DNA of 21,860 bases from Alphaproteobacteria bacterium (GCA_029243445.1 JAQWSA010000122.1:1-21860); one strand, 5' to 3'. Counted from the first letter of the stretch, positions 7,593 to 16,864 are shown. Numbers and translations: made by a program. The notes: a model not told the origin generated them from the sequence alone.

Positions 7593-7626
7593 GGAGAGAG
7601 CTTTAAAAAAAGCCACTTTTGAGATG
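7593..7626 (+). promoter_or_regulatory. lptF ribosome binding site with a hairpin between Shine-Dalgarno and ATG
   Basis: A strong Shine-Dalgarno, GGAGAG (7593-7598), lies 25 bases before the lptF ATG (7624), too far for normal initiation. Between them GCTTT-AAAA-AAAGC (7600-7613) forms a five-pair stem. Folding it would bring the Shine-Dalgarno to roughly 10-12 bases from the ATG. No other good Shine-Dalgarno is closer. Further upstream AGCTTA (7561-7566) pairs with TAAGCT (7586-7591). Confidence 0.4.
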
Positions 7627-8757
7627 AAGGCAATCAGTAAATACATTTTTCGACAACTTGTCATCACCACACTTATAGTAACGGTGTCTTTGACTGTTAT
7701 TGTATCGCTTTTTGGGTCACTACGCCTAATCGACTTTATTTTAAATAGGGGTCTTCCAATTTCCGTGCTGTTCGAACTCATTACTTACCGAGTCCCCGGA
7801 TTTCTTACAACAATTTTACCAATAGCCATAGTAGCTGCCGTCCTTAGCGTATATAATCGGCTATTAAACGATAGTGAGCTAGTAATAATGAGAGCCAGTG
7901 GGTTTAGCCAGTGGTCTATAGCAGCTCCAGGAGTTATTTTAGCTTTATTTACAATGGCAATAAGTTTTCCGCTGCACTTATATTTAACTCCTTTGATGTA
8001 CTCCAATTTTAAGGCCAAACAGTACATTTATCGCAATGCGTTTAGTAGTATTCTTCTTCAGGAACAAAAATTTAATACCCCTAGTGATAAATTTACTGTT
8101 TATATCCGTAAAAGAGAGGGGCAAGGTGAACTACGTGGTATCTTTACCCATGATGCACGTAATCCAGAAAAGCCAGTAACATACTTGGCTGAGCGAGGTA
8201 TAGCGACGCAAACAGAACAAGGTATCCGTGTGGTTATGTTTAATGGTAGTCAACAGCTTATTGATCGTAAAAACGGACGTCTAACATTATTCTATTTTGA
8301 TCAATATTCTTTGGATTTAGGTGTTTTTAACCAAACGAAGGAAGCAAGATGGATGGAACCTAAGGAAAGGTTTATTGACAGACTTTTAAATCCCGATAAC
8401 AGTATAAATGACCAGTTTTATGCCAAACAATTAATTGCTGAGGGCCACCGGAGAATTACCGCACCTCTATATATACTAGCTTTCGTATTTATCGGCTTAT
8501 TAGCTCTACTAGTTGGAGATTTTAGCCGACGTGGTCAAACAGTTAGGATTGTTGTAGCTATTTCAGTGATCGCTATTCTTCAGTTATCAGCAATTAGCCT
8601 TTTCAATTTATCTCAAAACACCCTTGCACTAATACCCCTAACATACGCCTTGCCCATTTTTTCAGCAGTCGTTGCTGCTTTCATTTTATTTCGTGAAAGT
8701 AAATCACAACTCAGAAATAAGGCAGATAGACATAAACTAAATATAAGTACTAAGTAG
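7624..8757 (+). CDS. lptF: LPS export ABC transporter permease LptF
   Basis: One of two inner-membrane permeases (LptF and LptG) that, with the LptB ATPase encoded elsewhere, extract LPS from the inner membrane and feed it to the Lpt bridge. It has 377 residues of the YjgP/YjgQ family: an N-terminal IFRQL motif, two membrane segments (about 12-32 and 52-75), the conserved NRLLNDSELVIMRASGFSQW region with the coupling helix, a third segment (about 95-115), a periplasmic beta-jellyroll domain (about 130-265), and three C-terminal segments starting at HRRITAPLYILAF. The ATG begins the conserved KAISKYIFRQL. lptG follows after 12 bases, and the pair forms the first part of the lptF-lptG-lptD-surA operon. 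The N- and C-terminal topology matches the family fully. Confidence 0.95.
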   Translation: MKAISKYIFRQLVITTLIVTVSLTVIVSLFGSLRLIDFILNRGLPISVLFELITYRVPGFLTTILPIAIVAAVLSVYNRLLNDSELVIMRASGFSQWSIAAPGVILALFTMAISFPLHLYLTPLMYSNFKAKQYIYRNAFSSILLQEQKFNTPSDKFTVYIRKREGQGELRGIFTHDARNPEKPVTYLAERGIATQTEQGIRVVMFNGSQQLIDRKNGRLTLFYFDQYSLDLGVFNQTKEARWMEPKERFIDRLLNPDNSINDQFYAKQLIAEGHRRITAPLYILAFVFIGLLALLVGDFSRRGQTVRIVVAISVIAILQLSAISLFNLSQNTLALIPLTYALPIFSAVVAAFILFRESKSQLRNKADRHKLNISTK

Positions 8758-8769
8758 GGCATATTACAA

Positions 8770-9867
8770 ATGATACTCTCGCGTACATTATTCATTTATA
8801 TTGGCCGACAATTTTTATTTTGGTTCGTTGCAGTTTTCCTAGCTATGGTAGCAGTCATAATTCTAATTGATGCTGTAGAACTATTGCGACGTAGTGCATC
8901 TAAGGAGAATGCTTCAACAGCTATAATAACTAGCATGACGCTTCTTCGGGCCCCTTATCTAGCCCAAGAAACAATACCTTTCGCAGCGATGTTCAGCAGT
9001 ATTATCACGTATTTTCATCTGAATCGTAACCATGAACTAGTTATCATACGTTCAGCGGGCGTATCAGTTTGGCAATTCATGCTACCAGCAGTATTGGTGG
9101 TAATTATGATTGGTATAGCTAAAGTAACACTACTTAATCCATTATCTTCAATTTTATTATCACAATATGAAGAGTTAGAAGGACGTCATTTCACTGGCCG
9201 CTCATCTCTTCTGGCAGTATCGTCTTCTGGTATTTGGCTAAGGCAATCATATGGTGAAAAAGGACAGGCCGTAATACATGCCCAATCAATTCAACCAGAC
9301 GCTTTAGAGCTAAGAGATGTAATACTCTTCCTACTAGAAGAAGAAGATCGATTTAGCGGCCGGATTGACGCTAAAACAGCAAAATTAGCCGATGGAAAAT
9401 GGGAGCTTACAGAAGCTTGGCTTAACGGCCCCGAGAAACCAGGAAAGTTTGTTCAGTCTCATAGCTTAGAAACAGACCTCACCTCAGAAAAGATACAAGA
9501 TAGTTTTGCCAGCCCCGAGACAGTTTCTTTTTGGAGTTTACCACGATTCATAAAAATTCTTGAAGAAACAGGGTTTTCTGCTTTACCTCATCGACTTGAA
9601 TTACACGCATTACTCGCCGAACCATTTTTACTTATAGCTATGGTTATGATTGCTGCAAGCTTCTCTATGCGTTTGAGTCGTCGCGGAGGAGCAACTCTAC
9701 TTCTCATAGCGGGTGTTTTAACAGCATTTTTACTTTTTATAATGACAAATGTTGTGCACGCCATCGGTTTAGGAGGTGGTGTACCTGTCATCCTGGCAGC
9801 TTGGACACCAGCTGGAGTTAGCCTTATGGCAGGAATAGCTTTGCTACTACATTTAGAGGATGGCTAA
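8770..9867 (+). CDS. lptG: LPS export ABC transporter permease LptG
   Basis: Partner permease of LptF in the LptB2FG complex. It has 365 residues of the YjgP/YjgQ family: IGRQFLFWFVAVFLAMVAVIILIDAVELLRR for the first membrane segment (about 10-37, read in two parts), the coupling region NRNHELVIIRSAGVSVWQF, a periplasmic domain (about 130-265, with SGIWLRQ), and three C-terminal segments beginning near ELHALLAEPFLLIAMVMIAASFSMR (also in two parts), ending in GLGGGVPVILAAWTPA. This last stretch separates LptG from LptF. The Shine-Dalgarno AGGGC lies 9 bases before the ATG. The stop codon overlaps the lptD start by one base (TAATG), suggesting coupled translation. Confidence 0.95.
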   Translation: MILSRTLFIYIGRQFLFWFVAVFLAMVAVIILIDAVELLRRSASKENASTAIITSMTLLRAPYLAQETIPFAAMFSSIITYFHLNRNHELVIIRSAGVSVWQFMLPAVLVVIMIGIAKVTLLNPLSSILLSQYEELEGRHFTGRSSLLAVSSSGIWLRQSYGEKGQAVIHAQSIQPDALELRDVILFLLEEEDRFSGRIDAKTAKLADGKWELTEAWLNGPEKPGKFVQSHSLETDLTSEKIQDSFASPETVSFWSLPRFIKILEETGFSALPHRLELHALLAEPFLLIAMVMIAASFSMRLSRRGGATLLLIAGVLTAFLLFIMTNVVHAIGLGGGVPVILAAWTPAGVSLMAGIALLLHLEDG

Positions 9868-12029
9868 TGCTTGGCAGGCATATATTTATAAAAAAGTTAA
9901 TAAAAACATTGAGCTTTATGTTTTTATTAATAAATTCAGTGATATTATTTACTTCTAGTGCAAATAGTGAAAAAACGCATAATGATAATTTACCAATATT
10001 GATGACTGCTGATGAGTTAAAGTTCAATGATAAATTAGGTATCCTAACTGCCAAAGGTAACGTTGAAATTAGTCATAAAGATCGTATTTTAACGGCTAAT
10101 AGAGTTTCATATAATCAAGCAAACAATTTAGTAACCGCTTATGGCAACGTAGTTTTAATTGAGCCAACCGGCGAAGTTCTTTTTTCAGAACATGCGTTGT
10201 TAACGGATGACCTACGTGAAGGTTTTTTGCGCGGCTTTAAAATGCTTTTGGAAGATGATTCCAGACTTGCTGCGGTTAGTGCGCAAATAAAAGGCGGCAA
10301 CAAAACGATGCTACGAAAAGCAATTTACTCTGCTTGTAGGAGCTGCCTAGGTTTTGATATAGAACCTATTTGGAACATAAAAGCTGAAAAAGTTATTCAT
10401 GACCGAATTAAAAGACAAGTCACATATCGAAATGCTAGATTGGAATTACTAGGACTTCCAATTGCCTTCACGCCCTATCTAAGCCATCCAGATCCAGGAG
10501 TAAAAAGAAGATCAGGTATACTCACGCCGACATTTGGCGGAGCAGCTTCTTTAGGTTCTGCTTTTCGTTTGCCATATTTTTGGGCAATTTCTGGCGACAA
10601 AGATCTAACTTTTGATCCAATTATATATGCTTCAAACTATCCATTGGTGACCGGAGAATATAGACAATCATTTGGTAACGGTGAATTAAGAACTAGGTTA
10701 AGTGCCATATATGATACGACTAATAAAGGTAAAGAGAGAGCAAGAGGCCACATTGATGCTAGTCTAAAGTTTGCAATTGATAATAATTGGCGTTGGGGCA
10801 GTGATGTTAACTTAGCCTCTGATGACACATACCTATCTCGTTTTGGGTTCCCGGGAAAAAATACGCTTAAAAATAGAATTTTTCTAGAGAGATTTAGCCA
10901 GCGTAGCTATTTATCGTCGGAAAGCGTTTATTTTCAGGGACTAAGAGACACCGATAAGCAAGAAGAAATTCCATTAGTATTACCTAAAATTGACTATAAT
11001 TACTCAAGTTTACCTGGTGAAAATAACGAGCGAATAAATGTTAATTTAAATTTTCAATCATTAAAACGTAAGGAAGGAACATCAAGTCAGAGGGCAAGCA
11101 TTTCATTAGGCTGGTTCCTTCCTCATACTAATAAACTAGGCATTATCACAACTATAGGAGCGAAACTGCAAACAGATGCATATAACGTAACTAATAATTT
11201 GATGCCCTCAGGGAAACTAAAAAGTGGTACCACCGGACGTATATTTCCCCAAGCTATAGCCGAATGGAGATACCCTTTGATAAAAAGGAATAAAACTAGT
11301 GGTATTCTAATAGAGCCGATGGCGTCTCTAATTATGGCACCTAATGGAGGTAATCCAGATCTAATTCCGAACGAGGATAGCCTAGCAGTGGAATTTGATG
11401 AATCAAATTTATTTAGTGCCACCAGGTTTCCTGGAAAAGACCGTGTTGAGAGCGGCAGCCGTATTTCCTATGGTCTTCGGGGAGGGTTTTACAGTGATAG
11501 TGGAAGTAGTAGTACGTTTATAATTGGCCAATCATATAAATTTAATGAAGTTAATACATTTGCCGAAGGTTCTGGTCTAAATGAAAAAGAGTCGGATGTA
11601 GTAGGAAGAATAACTATTAAGCCCAATGACCTAATAGATATTTCATATAAAGCGCGCTTAGATGTTGGGGATTTTAAGGTAAAGCGTAGCGAGGTATCTG
11701 CAAGTGCTTATATTAAAAAATTACATACCAACATTAATTATATATTTTTTGATGAGATAAATGAGTTTCCAAAGCGTGAGGAAATACATGCTAGTTTTTC
11801 ATATGACCTCACAAATCAATGGACTGCACAAGTTGATACTCGTCGTGATCTAAGCTCTGAAGGTGGTATGCGCTCGTGGGGAACCTCGTTAAAGTATAAT
11901 TGTGATTGCCTTGATTTTTCAATAGATTATAGACGCACATACACCAAGGATCGTGATGTACCGCCAGAAGAAAGTGTTTTTTTAAGACTTGTATTTAAAA
12001 CACTGGGGGAATTTGGAGTTCCATTTTAA
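9867..12029 (+). CDS. lptD: LPS assembly outer-membrane protein LptD
   Basis: The outer-membrane beta-barrel that, with the LptE lipoprotein, inserts LPS in the outer leaflet. It has 720 residues: a signal peptide (about 1-34, hydrophobic core SFMFLLINSVILF), an OstA-type beta-jellyroll (about 40-150, with repeats such as GNVEISHKDRILTANRVSYN and AYGNVVL), then the barrel from about residue 200, beginning near GLPIAFTPYLSHPDPGVKRRSGILTP. The mature protein has exactly four cysteines: a CRSC pair (157, 160) after the jellyroll and a CDC pair (679, 681) near the C-terminus, consistent with two long-range disulfides like those of E. coli LptD. The C-terminus ends in aromatic Phe, as in many barrel proteins. 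It overlaps lptG by one base and surA follows, encoding a periplasmic chaperone that helps LptD fold. Confidence 0.95.
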   Translation: MLGRHIFIKKLIKTLSFMFLLINSVILFTSSANSEKTHNDNLPILMTADELKFNDKLGILTAKGNVEISHKDRILTANRVSYNQANNLVTAYGNVVLIEPTGEVLFSEHALLTDDLREGFLRGFKMLLEDDSRLAAVSAQIKGGNKTMLRKAIYSACRSCLGFDIEPIWNIKAEKVIHDRIKRQVTYRNARLELLGLPIAFTPYLSHPDPGVKRRSGILTPTFGGAASLGSAFRLPYFWAISGDKDLTFDPIIYASNYPLVTGEYRQSFGNGELRTRLSAIYDTTNKGKERARGHIDASLKFAIDNNWRWGSDVNLASDDTYLSRFGFPGKNTLKNRIFLERFSQRSYLSSESVYFQGLRDTDKQEEIPLVLPKIDYNYSSLPGENNERINVNLNFQSLKRKEGTSSQRASISLGWFLPHTNKLGIITTIGAKLQTDAYNVTNNLMPSGKLKSGTTGRIFPQAIAEWRYPLIKRNKTSGILIEPMASLIMAPNGGNPDLIPNEDSLAVEFDESNLFSATRFPGKDRVESGSRISYGLRGGFYSDSGSSSTFIIGQSYKFNEVNTFAEGSGLNEKESDVVGRITIKPNDLIDISYKARLDVGDFKVKRSEVSASAYIKKLHTNINYIFFDEINEFPKREEIHASFSYDLTNQWTAQVDTRRDLSSEGGMRSWGTSLKYNCDCLDFSIDYRRTYTKDRDVPPEESVFLRLVFKTLGEFGVPF

Positions 12030-12102
12030 ATTTTTGTTATAAGACTGACTAAATTACTAATTAATAACTTATACTTATGTGATAACTATATATAGAATTA
12101 AG

Positions 12103-13413
12103 ATGCTTTCAGATAAAAACCATACCAAACTAAATAAAATATCTTTAGCAGGGCTGAGCAAAGGTCTGCTAATTATTTCATTGGCGTTAATCTTCTTTAT
12201 GTTGAATTTTGAACCAACCCAGGCCCAAAGAACAAACCGTATAGCCGCTATAGTTAATGACAAGGTAATATCAACTTTTGATCTTCAGGAAAGGATACAA
12301 CTAATAATTTTCTCAGCTGGTTTACCAAATAATGATAATAAAAAACGGTTGCTGGCACCTCAGGTTCTTCGGGATTTAATCGATGAGACTTTACAAACCG
12401 AAGAAGCCGAGAGACTTAATATTCGTATAACAAATAAAGAAATAAGTAGTGCTTTAAGCAGGATTGAAAGATCGAACAACATTCCTCAGGGTGGTTTTAA
12501 TGATACTATGAAAAGCAATAGTATTTCAGCTAAAGCTGCCCTTAACCAGATTCGTGCGAGTATAATATGGCAAAAATTTATAGGTCGCCGAGTAGTACCC
12601 GCTATAGAAATTAGTGAAGAAGAGGTCGATAAAGTTATTAAACGTATTCATTCCGTTAAAGGTAAGATTCAGTATCATATTAATGAGGTTCTTTTACCAG
12701 TTGACGAAATATCTCAAAGGCAAACTATAAGTGACTTGGCTAATAGATTGGTTAAACAGATACGAGATGGAACAGATATAACAAAAATAGCACGTCAATT
12801 TTCAACAAGTGCTAGTGCAGCAATAGGTGGGGATATTGGGTGGATACAAGAAGGGGAACTAAATGATAAGGCTAACCGAGCCATTAATAAACTTAAAGTC
12901 GGAGCTGTAACTAATCCGATTTTAACACAGGATGGCTATTTAATATTACAAATCAAAAATAAGCGTCAGCTAAAAAGCATTGAAAAAGAAGATGCTATAG
13001 TTTCTTTACGCCAAATAATTAAAACAATTGATCAGAATGCTTCAGAAGATCATCTAAATTCAAAAATTAAAGAAATAGAAGAATCTTTAAAAAATGTGAT
13101 GGGATGCAGACAATTCAATAAAATAGCTAAAAAAATAGGCACACCACAACCGCGAAAACCATCCCAATACAGGTTGGGTGACCTTAATGAAAGTTTACGA
13201 TTAATAGCCGCAAAAATAAAGAAAGGCGTACCCAGCAAAACACTACTGAATAAAAATAACATTCAAGTCATTATGATCTGTGAACGACAAAACTCGGAAG
13301 ATCTAGAGCGAAATAAAATAAGAAATACATTATTAAGACAACGAATAGATATGCTATCTCGTAGGTATTTACGTGATCTACGCCAATCAGCATTTATTGA
13401 TCTCAGGATATGA
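12103..13413 (+). CDS. surA: Periplasmic chaperone and peptidyl-prolyl isomerase SurA
   Basis: Escorts unfolded beta-barrel proteins, LptD among them, through the periplasm. With the ATG at 12103 the protein has 436 residues. A GTG at 12079 would add eight but has no Shine-Dalgarno; neither start has a strong one. After a basic N-terminus and a hydrophobic signal segment (LLIISLALIFFML) ending near QAQ, the SurA N-terminal domain starts with NRIAAIVNDKVISTFDLQERI. One recognisable parvulin domain spans about residues 190-300, with YHINEVLLPV, FSTSASAAIGGDIGWIQEGEL and a PILTQDGYLILQI end. The C-terminal 140 residues look like a degenerate second isomerase region. The stop overlaps the pdxA start by four bases (ATGA). 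The gene lies 73 bases after lptD. Confidence 0.9.
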   Translation: MLSDKNHTKLNKISLAGLSKGLLIISLALIFFMLNFEPTQAQRTNRIAAIVNDKVISTFDLQERIQLIIFSAGLPNNDNKKRLLAPQVLRDLIDETLQTEEAERLNIRITNKEISSALSRIERSNNIPQGGFNDTMKSNSISAKAALNQIRASIIWQKFIGRRVVPAIEISEEEVDKVIKRIHSVKGKIQYHINEVLLPVDEISQRQTISDLANRLVKQIRDGTDITKIARQFSTSASAAIGGDIGWIQEGELNDKANRAINKLKVGAVTNPILTQDGYLILQIKNKRQLKSIEKEDAIVSLRQIIKTIDQNASEDHLNSKIKEIEESLKNVMGCRQFNKIAKKIGTPQPRKPSQYRLGDLNESLRLIAAKIKKGVPSKTLLNKNNIQVIMICERQNSEDLERNKIRNTLLRQRIDMLSRRYLRDLRQSAFIDLRI

Positions 13414-14438
13414 GTAGTAATAATAAAAATAAGAAAATAGGCTCTTCACCTATTGCTGTAACTATGGGAGAACCGGCCGGGATTGGTGGGGAATTAGTAT
13501 GTATGGCTTGGGCCCGATGTGCACAAAATCTGCCACCAATCGTTCTTATTGATGACCCCATCCGAATAGAGAAATTAGGCGAGACTATTAAATGTCCAGT
13601 TAAGGTTATATCTATTTCCAAAGCCATAGAAGCTCTAGAAATATGGCCTGAAGCAATTCCAGTAATTCCACTATCGCTTAACAGATCTGTTATACCTGGT
13701 AGATTAGATCCTTCTAATTCACCGGCAGTTATTGCCTCTTTGGACAAAGCAATAAATTTAACAGTTACTGGGGAAACAAAAGGATTAGTTACCAATCCCA
13801 TTCATAAAAGTATTCTTTATAGTAAGAAATTTATAGATCCTGGTCACACCGAATATCTTGCAAGAGCAACTAAAGCCAGTGTTAACCCAGTAATGATGCT
13901 AGTTGGTCCTGAGTTACGAGTAGTACCTGTAACTATTCACACCTCTCTAGCTAACGCAGTAAGTAGTTTATGTATTGATGATATTGTTCATTGCGCAAGT
14001 CTTTCGGCAGATTCCCTTTATAGAGATTTTGGAATTGATAGTCCAAGAATAGCAATTTCTGCTTTAAATCCCCATGCGGGAGAAAATGGTGCATTTGGTG
14101 AAGAAGAAATATCAATTATAAAACCAGCAATAGATATAATTAAAGCTAAAGGCATAAACGTTAAGGGCCCTTCAGCAGCTGATACGTTATTTAATCCCCA
14201 GGCTCGTAAGAGCTACGATGCTGTTATTTGTATGTACCATGATCAAGCTTTAATACCTGTAAAAATGCTTGATTTTCATAAATCAGTTAATATAACACTT
14301 GGACTTCCTATTATTCGAACCTCCCCGGACCATGGTACCGCCCTAGATATAGCAGGAACTGGACAGGCTAACCCAACAAGTTTTATAGAAGCGTTGAAGC
14401 TAGCTTCATTTATTTCTTCCAAGAGAAAAAATAAATAG
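13410..14438 (+). CDS. pdxA: 4-hydroxythreonine-4-phosphate dehydrogenase PdxA
   Basis: Oxidises 4-phosphohydroxy-L-threonine with NAD(P) in the DXP-dependent route to pyridoxal phosphate. At 342 residues it has standard length. Seen: TMGEPAGIGGELV at the N-terminus (family usually GEPAGIGPE), DPGHTEYLA (H146, substrate binding), and the three metal-binding histidines in VTIHTSL (H177), NPHAGENG (H222) and MYHDQALIPVK (H277), then VNITLGLPIIRTSPDHGTALDIAG. The ATG overlaps the surA stop, so the two are coupled. rsmA follows after 24 bases. The surA-pdxA-rsmA order is widespread in Proteobacteria. Confidence 0.97.
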   Translation: MSSNNKNKKIGSSPIAVTMGEPAGIGGELVCMAWARCAQNLPPIVLIDDPIRIEKLGETIKCPVKVISISKAIEALEIWPEAIPVIPLSLNRSVIPGRLDPSNSPAVIASLDKAINLTVTGETKGLVTNPIHKSILYSKKFIDPGHTEYLARATKASVNPVMMLVGPELRVVPVTIHTSLANAVSSLCIDDIVHCASLSADSLYRDFGIDSPRIAISALNPHAGENGAFGEEEISIIKPAIDIIKAKGINVKGPSAADTLFNPQARKSYDAVICMYHDQALIPVKMLDFHKSVNITLGLPIIRTSPDHGTALDIAGTGQANPTSFIEALKLASFISSKRKNK

Positions 14439-14462
14439 TTTCATGATAGTCTTAAAAAAAAC

Positions 14463-15287
14463 ATGAATATAAATAAGACCTATAGCCAACTCTCTTTAAA
14501 AGAAATCATGGAACGCCATAATATAACCGCGCGTAAATCGTTAGGACAGCATTTTCTTTTTAATGAAAACTTAACTAGACGTATTGCTAAATCTAGTGGT
14601 GATCTGTCAGGAATTAATATAATTGAGATAGGTGCTGGTCCTGGAGGTTTAACTCGTTCTTTACTAGAAACTAAAGCTTTAAGCGTAGTTGCAATCGAAC
14701 GTGATAAAAAATGTATCAGCGCCTTAGAGGAGCTACAAAAATATTCAAAAAACCGTCTTAGCATTATAGAAGGCGATGCACTAAATATAGATTTAATAAA
14801 TCTAACGCCTCATCCGAGACGGATAATAGCTAATTTGCCTTACAACATAGCCACTCAATTACTAATAAATTGGGTAAAACAAGCCAATGAGTATAGAGGG
14901 TTCACTTTGATGTTCCAGCGTGAAGTAGCTGAAAGAATAACAGCGAAGCCAAATTCTAAGTCATATGGCCGTCTATCAATTATATGTCAGTGGCTGACGG
15001 ATGCACGTAAGTTATTCGATATAGCGCCCAGTTCATTTTTTCCGCAACCGTCAGTAACCTCTTCTGTTATTGCTATGGAAACTAGAAAAATGCCACTTGC
15101 TTCAGCGGATATGAATAAACTAGAACTCGTAACCCGCCTGGCATTTGGACAAAGACGCAAAATGCTTCGGCGCTCATTACAATCAATAGGCGGCTCTGAT
15201 CTTTTATTAAAAGCAAATATTCAAGAAACTTTTCGAGCGGAAGAATTAACGGTAGAGCAGTATTGTGATCTAGCAAATGCCTTATAG
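14463..15287 (+). CDS. rsmA: 16S rRNA adenine dimethyltransferase RsmA (KsgA)
   Basis: Dimethylates two adjacent adenines in the 3'-terminal helix of 16S rRNA (A1518 and A1519 in E. coli numbering) using S-adenosylmethionine, a late step in 30S maturation. It has 274 residues with ITARKSLGQHFLFNENLTRRI at the N-terminus (read in two parts), the SAM-binding IIEIGAGPGGLTRSLL, VVAIERDKK, EGDALNID, the catalytic IIANLPYNIATQL motif, and SSFFPQPSVTSSVI. The C-terminal domain has RLAFGQRRKMLRRSL, typical of RsmA. There is no clear Shine-Dalgarno before the ATG. It is the last gene of the lptF operon and ends 27 bases from the gmk stop on the other strand. Confidence 0.97.
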   Translation: MNINKTYSQLSLKEIMERHNITARKSLGQHFLFNENLTRRIAKSSGDLSGINIIEIGAGPGGLTRSLLETKALSVVAIERDKKCISALEELQKYSKNRLSIIEGDALNIDLINLTPHPRRIIANLPYNIATQLLINWVKQANEYRGFTLMFQREVAERITAKPNSKSYGRLSIICQWLTDARKLFDIAPSSFFPQPSVTSSVIAMETRKMPLASADMNKLELVTRLAFGQRRKMLRRSLQSIGGSDLLLKANIQETFRAEELTVEQYCDLANAL

Positions 15288-15314
15288 TGTCGAAAAATCT
15301 AATTTATAACTAAA

Positions 15315-15971
15315 TTACTGTCCTTGGCGAAGTCGAATAACAAAATCTGACAAACCTACTAAGCGTGGCCTTTTTAATCGTTCAGCATTGAGTATATACT
15401 GAACCTGTTTAACGCTCTCCTCAAAAGATGAATTAACAATTACATAGTCATATTCACTCCAGTGAGTCATCTCATTAGCTGCTCTAGCCATTCGTTCAGT
15501 AATTACTGATTCACTATCTTGAGCGCGTTTATGCAATCGACGGTCAAGCTCAACTGTTGAAGGAGGTAATATAAATATACTCACAAGGTCGCCACGAGCA
15601 GCCTCTGCCAACTGCTGAGTACCTTGCCAATCAATATCAAAAAGCACGTCACATCCATTTTTAAGAGATAGTTCTACAGGAGCCCGCGGACTACCATAAT
15701 AATGATCAAATACTTTAGCATGCTCAAGTAACTCTTGCCGATTGACCATTAGGTCAAAAGATGTTTTGTCAACAAATATATAATCTTCTCCGTTAACTTC
15801 TCCCGGACGTCTGGGCCTAGTGGTAGCTGATATTGATAGTGATATTTTTTCATCACGTGCTAATACCTCACGAGATATTGAAGTCTTTCCAGCCCCCGAC
15901 GGTGACGAAAGAATTAACATTAGTCCCCGTCGAGTAAGTTCAATTTTTTTCATATCAGTATCAGAAACCAT
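15315..15971 (-). CDS. gmk: Guanylate kinase
   Basis: Phosphorylates GMP to GDP with ATP; essential for GTP and for recycling of cyclic di-GMP or (p)ppGpp precursors. It has 218 residues: P-loop SSPSGAGKTS (about 22-31), the GMP-binding SATTRPRRPGEVNGEDYIFV, a YYGSPRAPVE segment with the conserved Tyr, FDIDWQGTQQL (Walker B region), and RLHKRAQDSE in the lid. The family consensus in the lid is RLxxRGxD, so Ala replaces Gly here. The ATG at 15971 lies 5 bases after the yicC stop. Met7 (15953) is an alternative. The yicC-gmk pair is common in Alphaproteobacteria. Confidence 0.97.
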   Translation of the reverse strand: MVSDTDMKKIELTRRGLMLILSSPSGAGKTSISREVLARDEKISLSISATTRPRRPGEVNGEDYIFVDKTSFDLMVNRQELLEHAKVFDHYYGSPRAPVELSLKNGCDVLFDIDWQGTQQLAEAARGDLVSIFILPPSTVELDRRLHKRAQDSESVITERMARAANEMTHWSEYDYVIVNSSFEESVKQVQYILNAERLKRPRLVGLSDFVIRLRQGQ

Positions 15972-15976
15972 AACAA

Positions 15977-16864
15977 TTATTCCACATTCTGAACCTGCTC
16001 TCGTAGTTGTTCTATAGCAGCTTTTAATTCTAAACCAATCTTAGTTAACTCTATGTCAGATGATTTGGAACAAACTGTATTTGATTCGCGATTAAATTCT
16101 TGACATAAGAAATCAAATCTACGCCCCACTGGTCCACCTTCAGCTAATAACGTATTAGCAGCATTTATGTGAGCTCTTAGCCGATCTAATTCCTCTCGTA
16201 CATCACTTTTTATTATTAATAAGGCCGTTTCTTGTAATAAACGTTCTTCAGTTAAACTATTGTCTGGCTCTAAAACACCAGCTAATAACTTTCTAAGACG
16301 ATCACGGTGTGAATCAGGTTGAACCGCAGCAGATGAATACGCTAAATCAGTTAATTCTGTTACCTTTTTAATATGGCGCTCTAATATAACCTTCAGCTGT
16401 TTACCTTCTTCGTAACGTGTTAAACTGAGATTTGTTAGCACCTCCATAGCACATTTTATTAATTCTGTTTCATTCAACGATGACATCTTATGATCATCAT
16501 TCAATTCTTTCACTTCAAGCATACCGCGTATAGAAAGTAATAGATCTAATGAAAGCGGCTCAGAACTAATTCTACCCTTTAAACTTTCTTGGATTTTAAA
16601 TATTTGTTCAAGTAATATATTGTTTATAGAATATGTAGGACTAACACTTGAACGATTCAAAGTAAGGGAGAGAGAAATATTTCCACGTTTGAATTTCTTA
16701 GCAACTTCATCCCTAACAACCCTCTCAACTGATTCAAAACCAGCCGGCACCCTGACTCGCACGTCCAATGACCGTCCATTAACACTTCGTGCTTGCCATT
16801 CCCACGACAAGTTATCTGATTGTCCTGATGAAAGTGCAAATCCAGTCATACTCTGCAAGGCCAC
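15977..16864 (-). CDS. yicC: YicC family endoribonuclease
   Basis: YicC proteins are conserved bacterial proteins recently classed as endoribonucleases; the E. coli member is linked to small-RNA turnover. The N-terminal domain starts ALQSMTGFALSSG and includes ARSVNGRSLDVRVRVP. The C-terminal DUF1732 region ends GRRFDFLCQEFNRESNT, then SSDIELTKIGLELKAAIEQ and REQVQNVE. I chose the GTG at 16864: GGAAGGA lies 6-7 bases upstream, and the product (295 residues, starting ValAlaLeuGlnSerMetThrGly) matches family length. An ATG at 16879 adds five residues; an ATG at 16948 would add 28 unconserved residues (MASRYLLVNS and on) and seems too far upstream. gmk follows at once. Confidence 0.92.
   Translation of the reverse strand: MALQSMTGFALSSGQSDNLSWEWQARSVNGRSLDVRVRVPAGFESVERVVRDEVAKKFKRGNISLSLTLNRSSVSPTYSINNILLEQIFKIQESLKGRISSEPLSLDLLLSIRGMLEVKELNDDHKMSSLNETELIKCAMEVLTNLSLTRYEEGKQLKVILERHIKKVTELTDLAYSSAAVQPDSHRDRLRKLLAGVLEPDNSLTEERLLQETALLIIKSDVREELDRLRAHINAANTLLAEGGPVGRRFDFLCQEFNRESNTVCSKSSDIELTKIGLELKAAIEQLREQVQNVE

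Noticed and set aside
13403..13801. A 132-codon minus-strand frame
   Set aside because: It lies wholly opposite pdxA (and the end of surA) and shows no conserved motif or ribosome binding site context.
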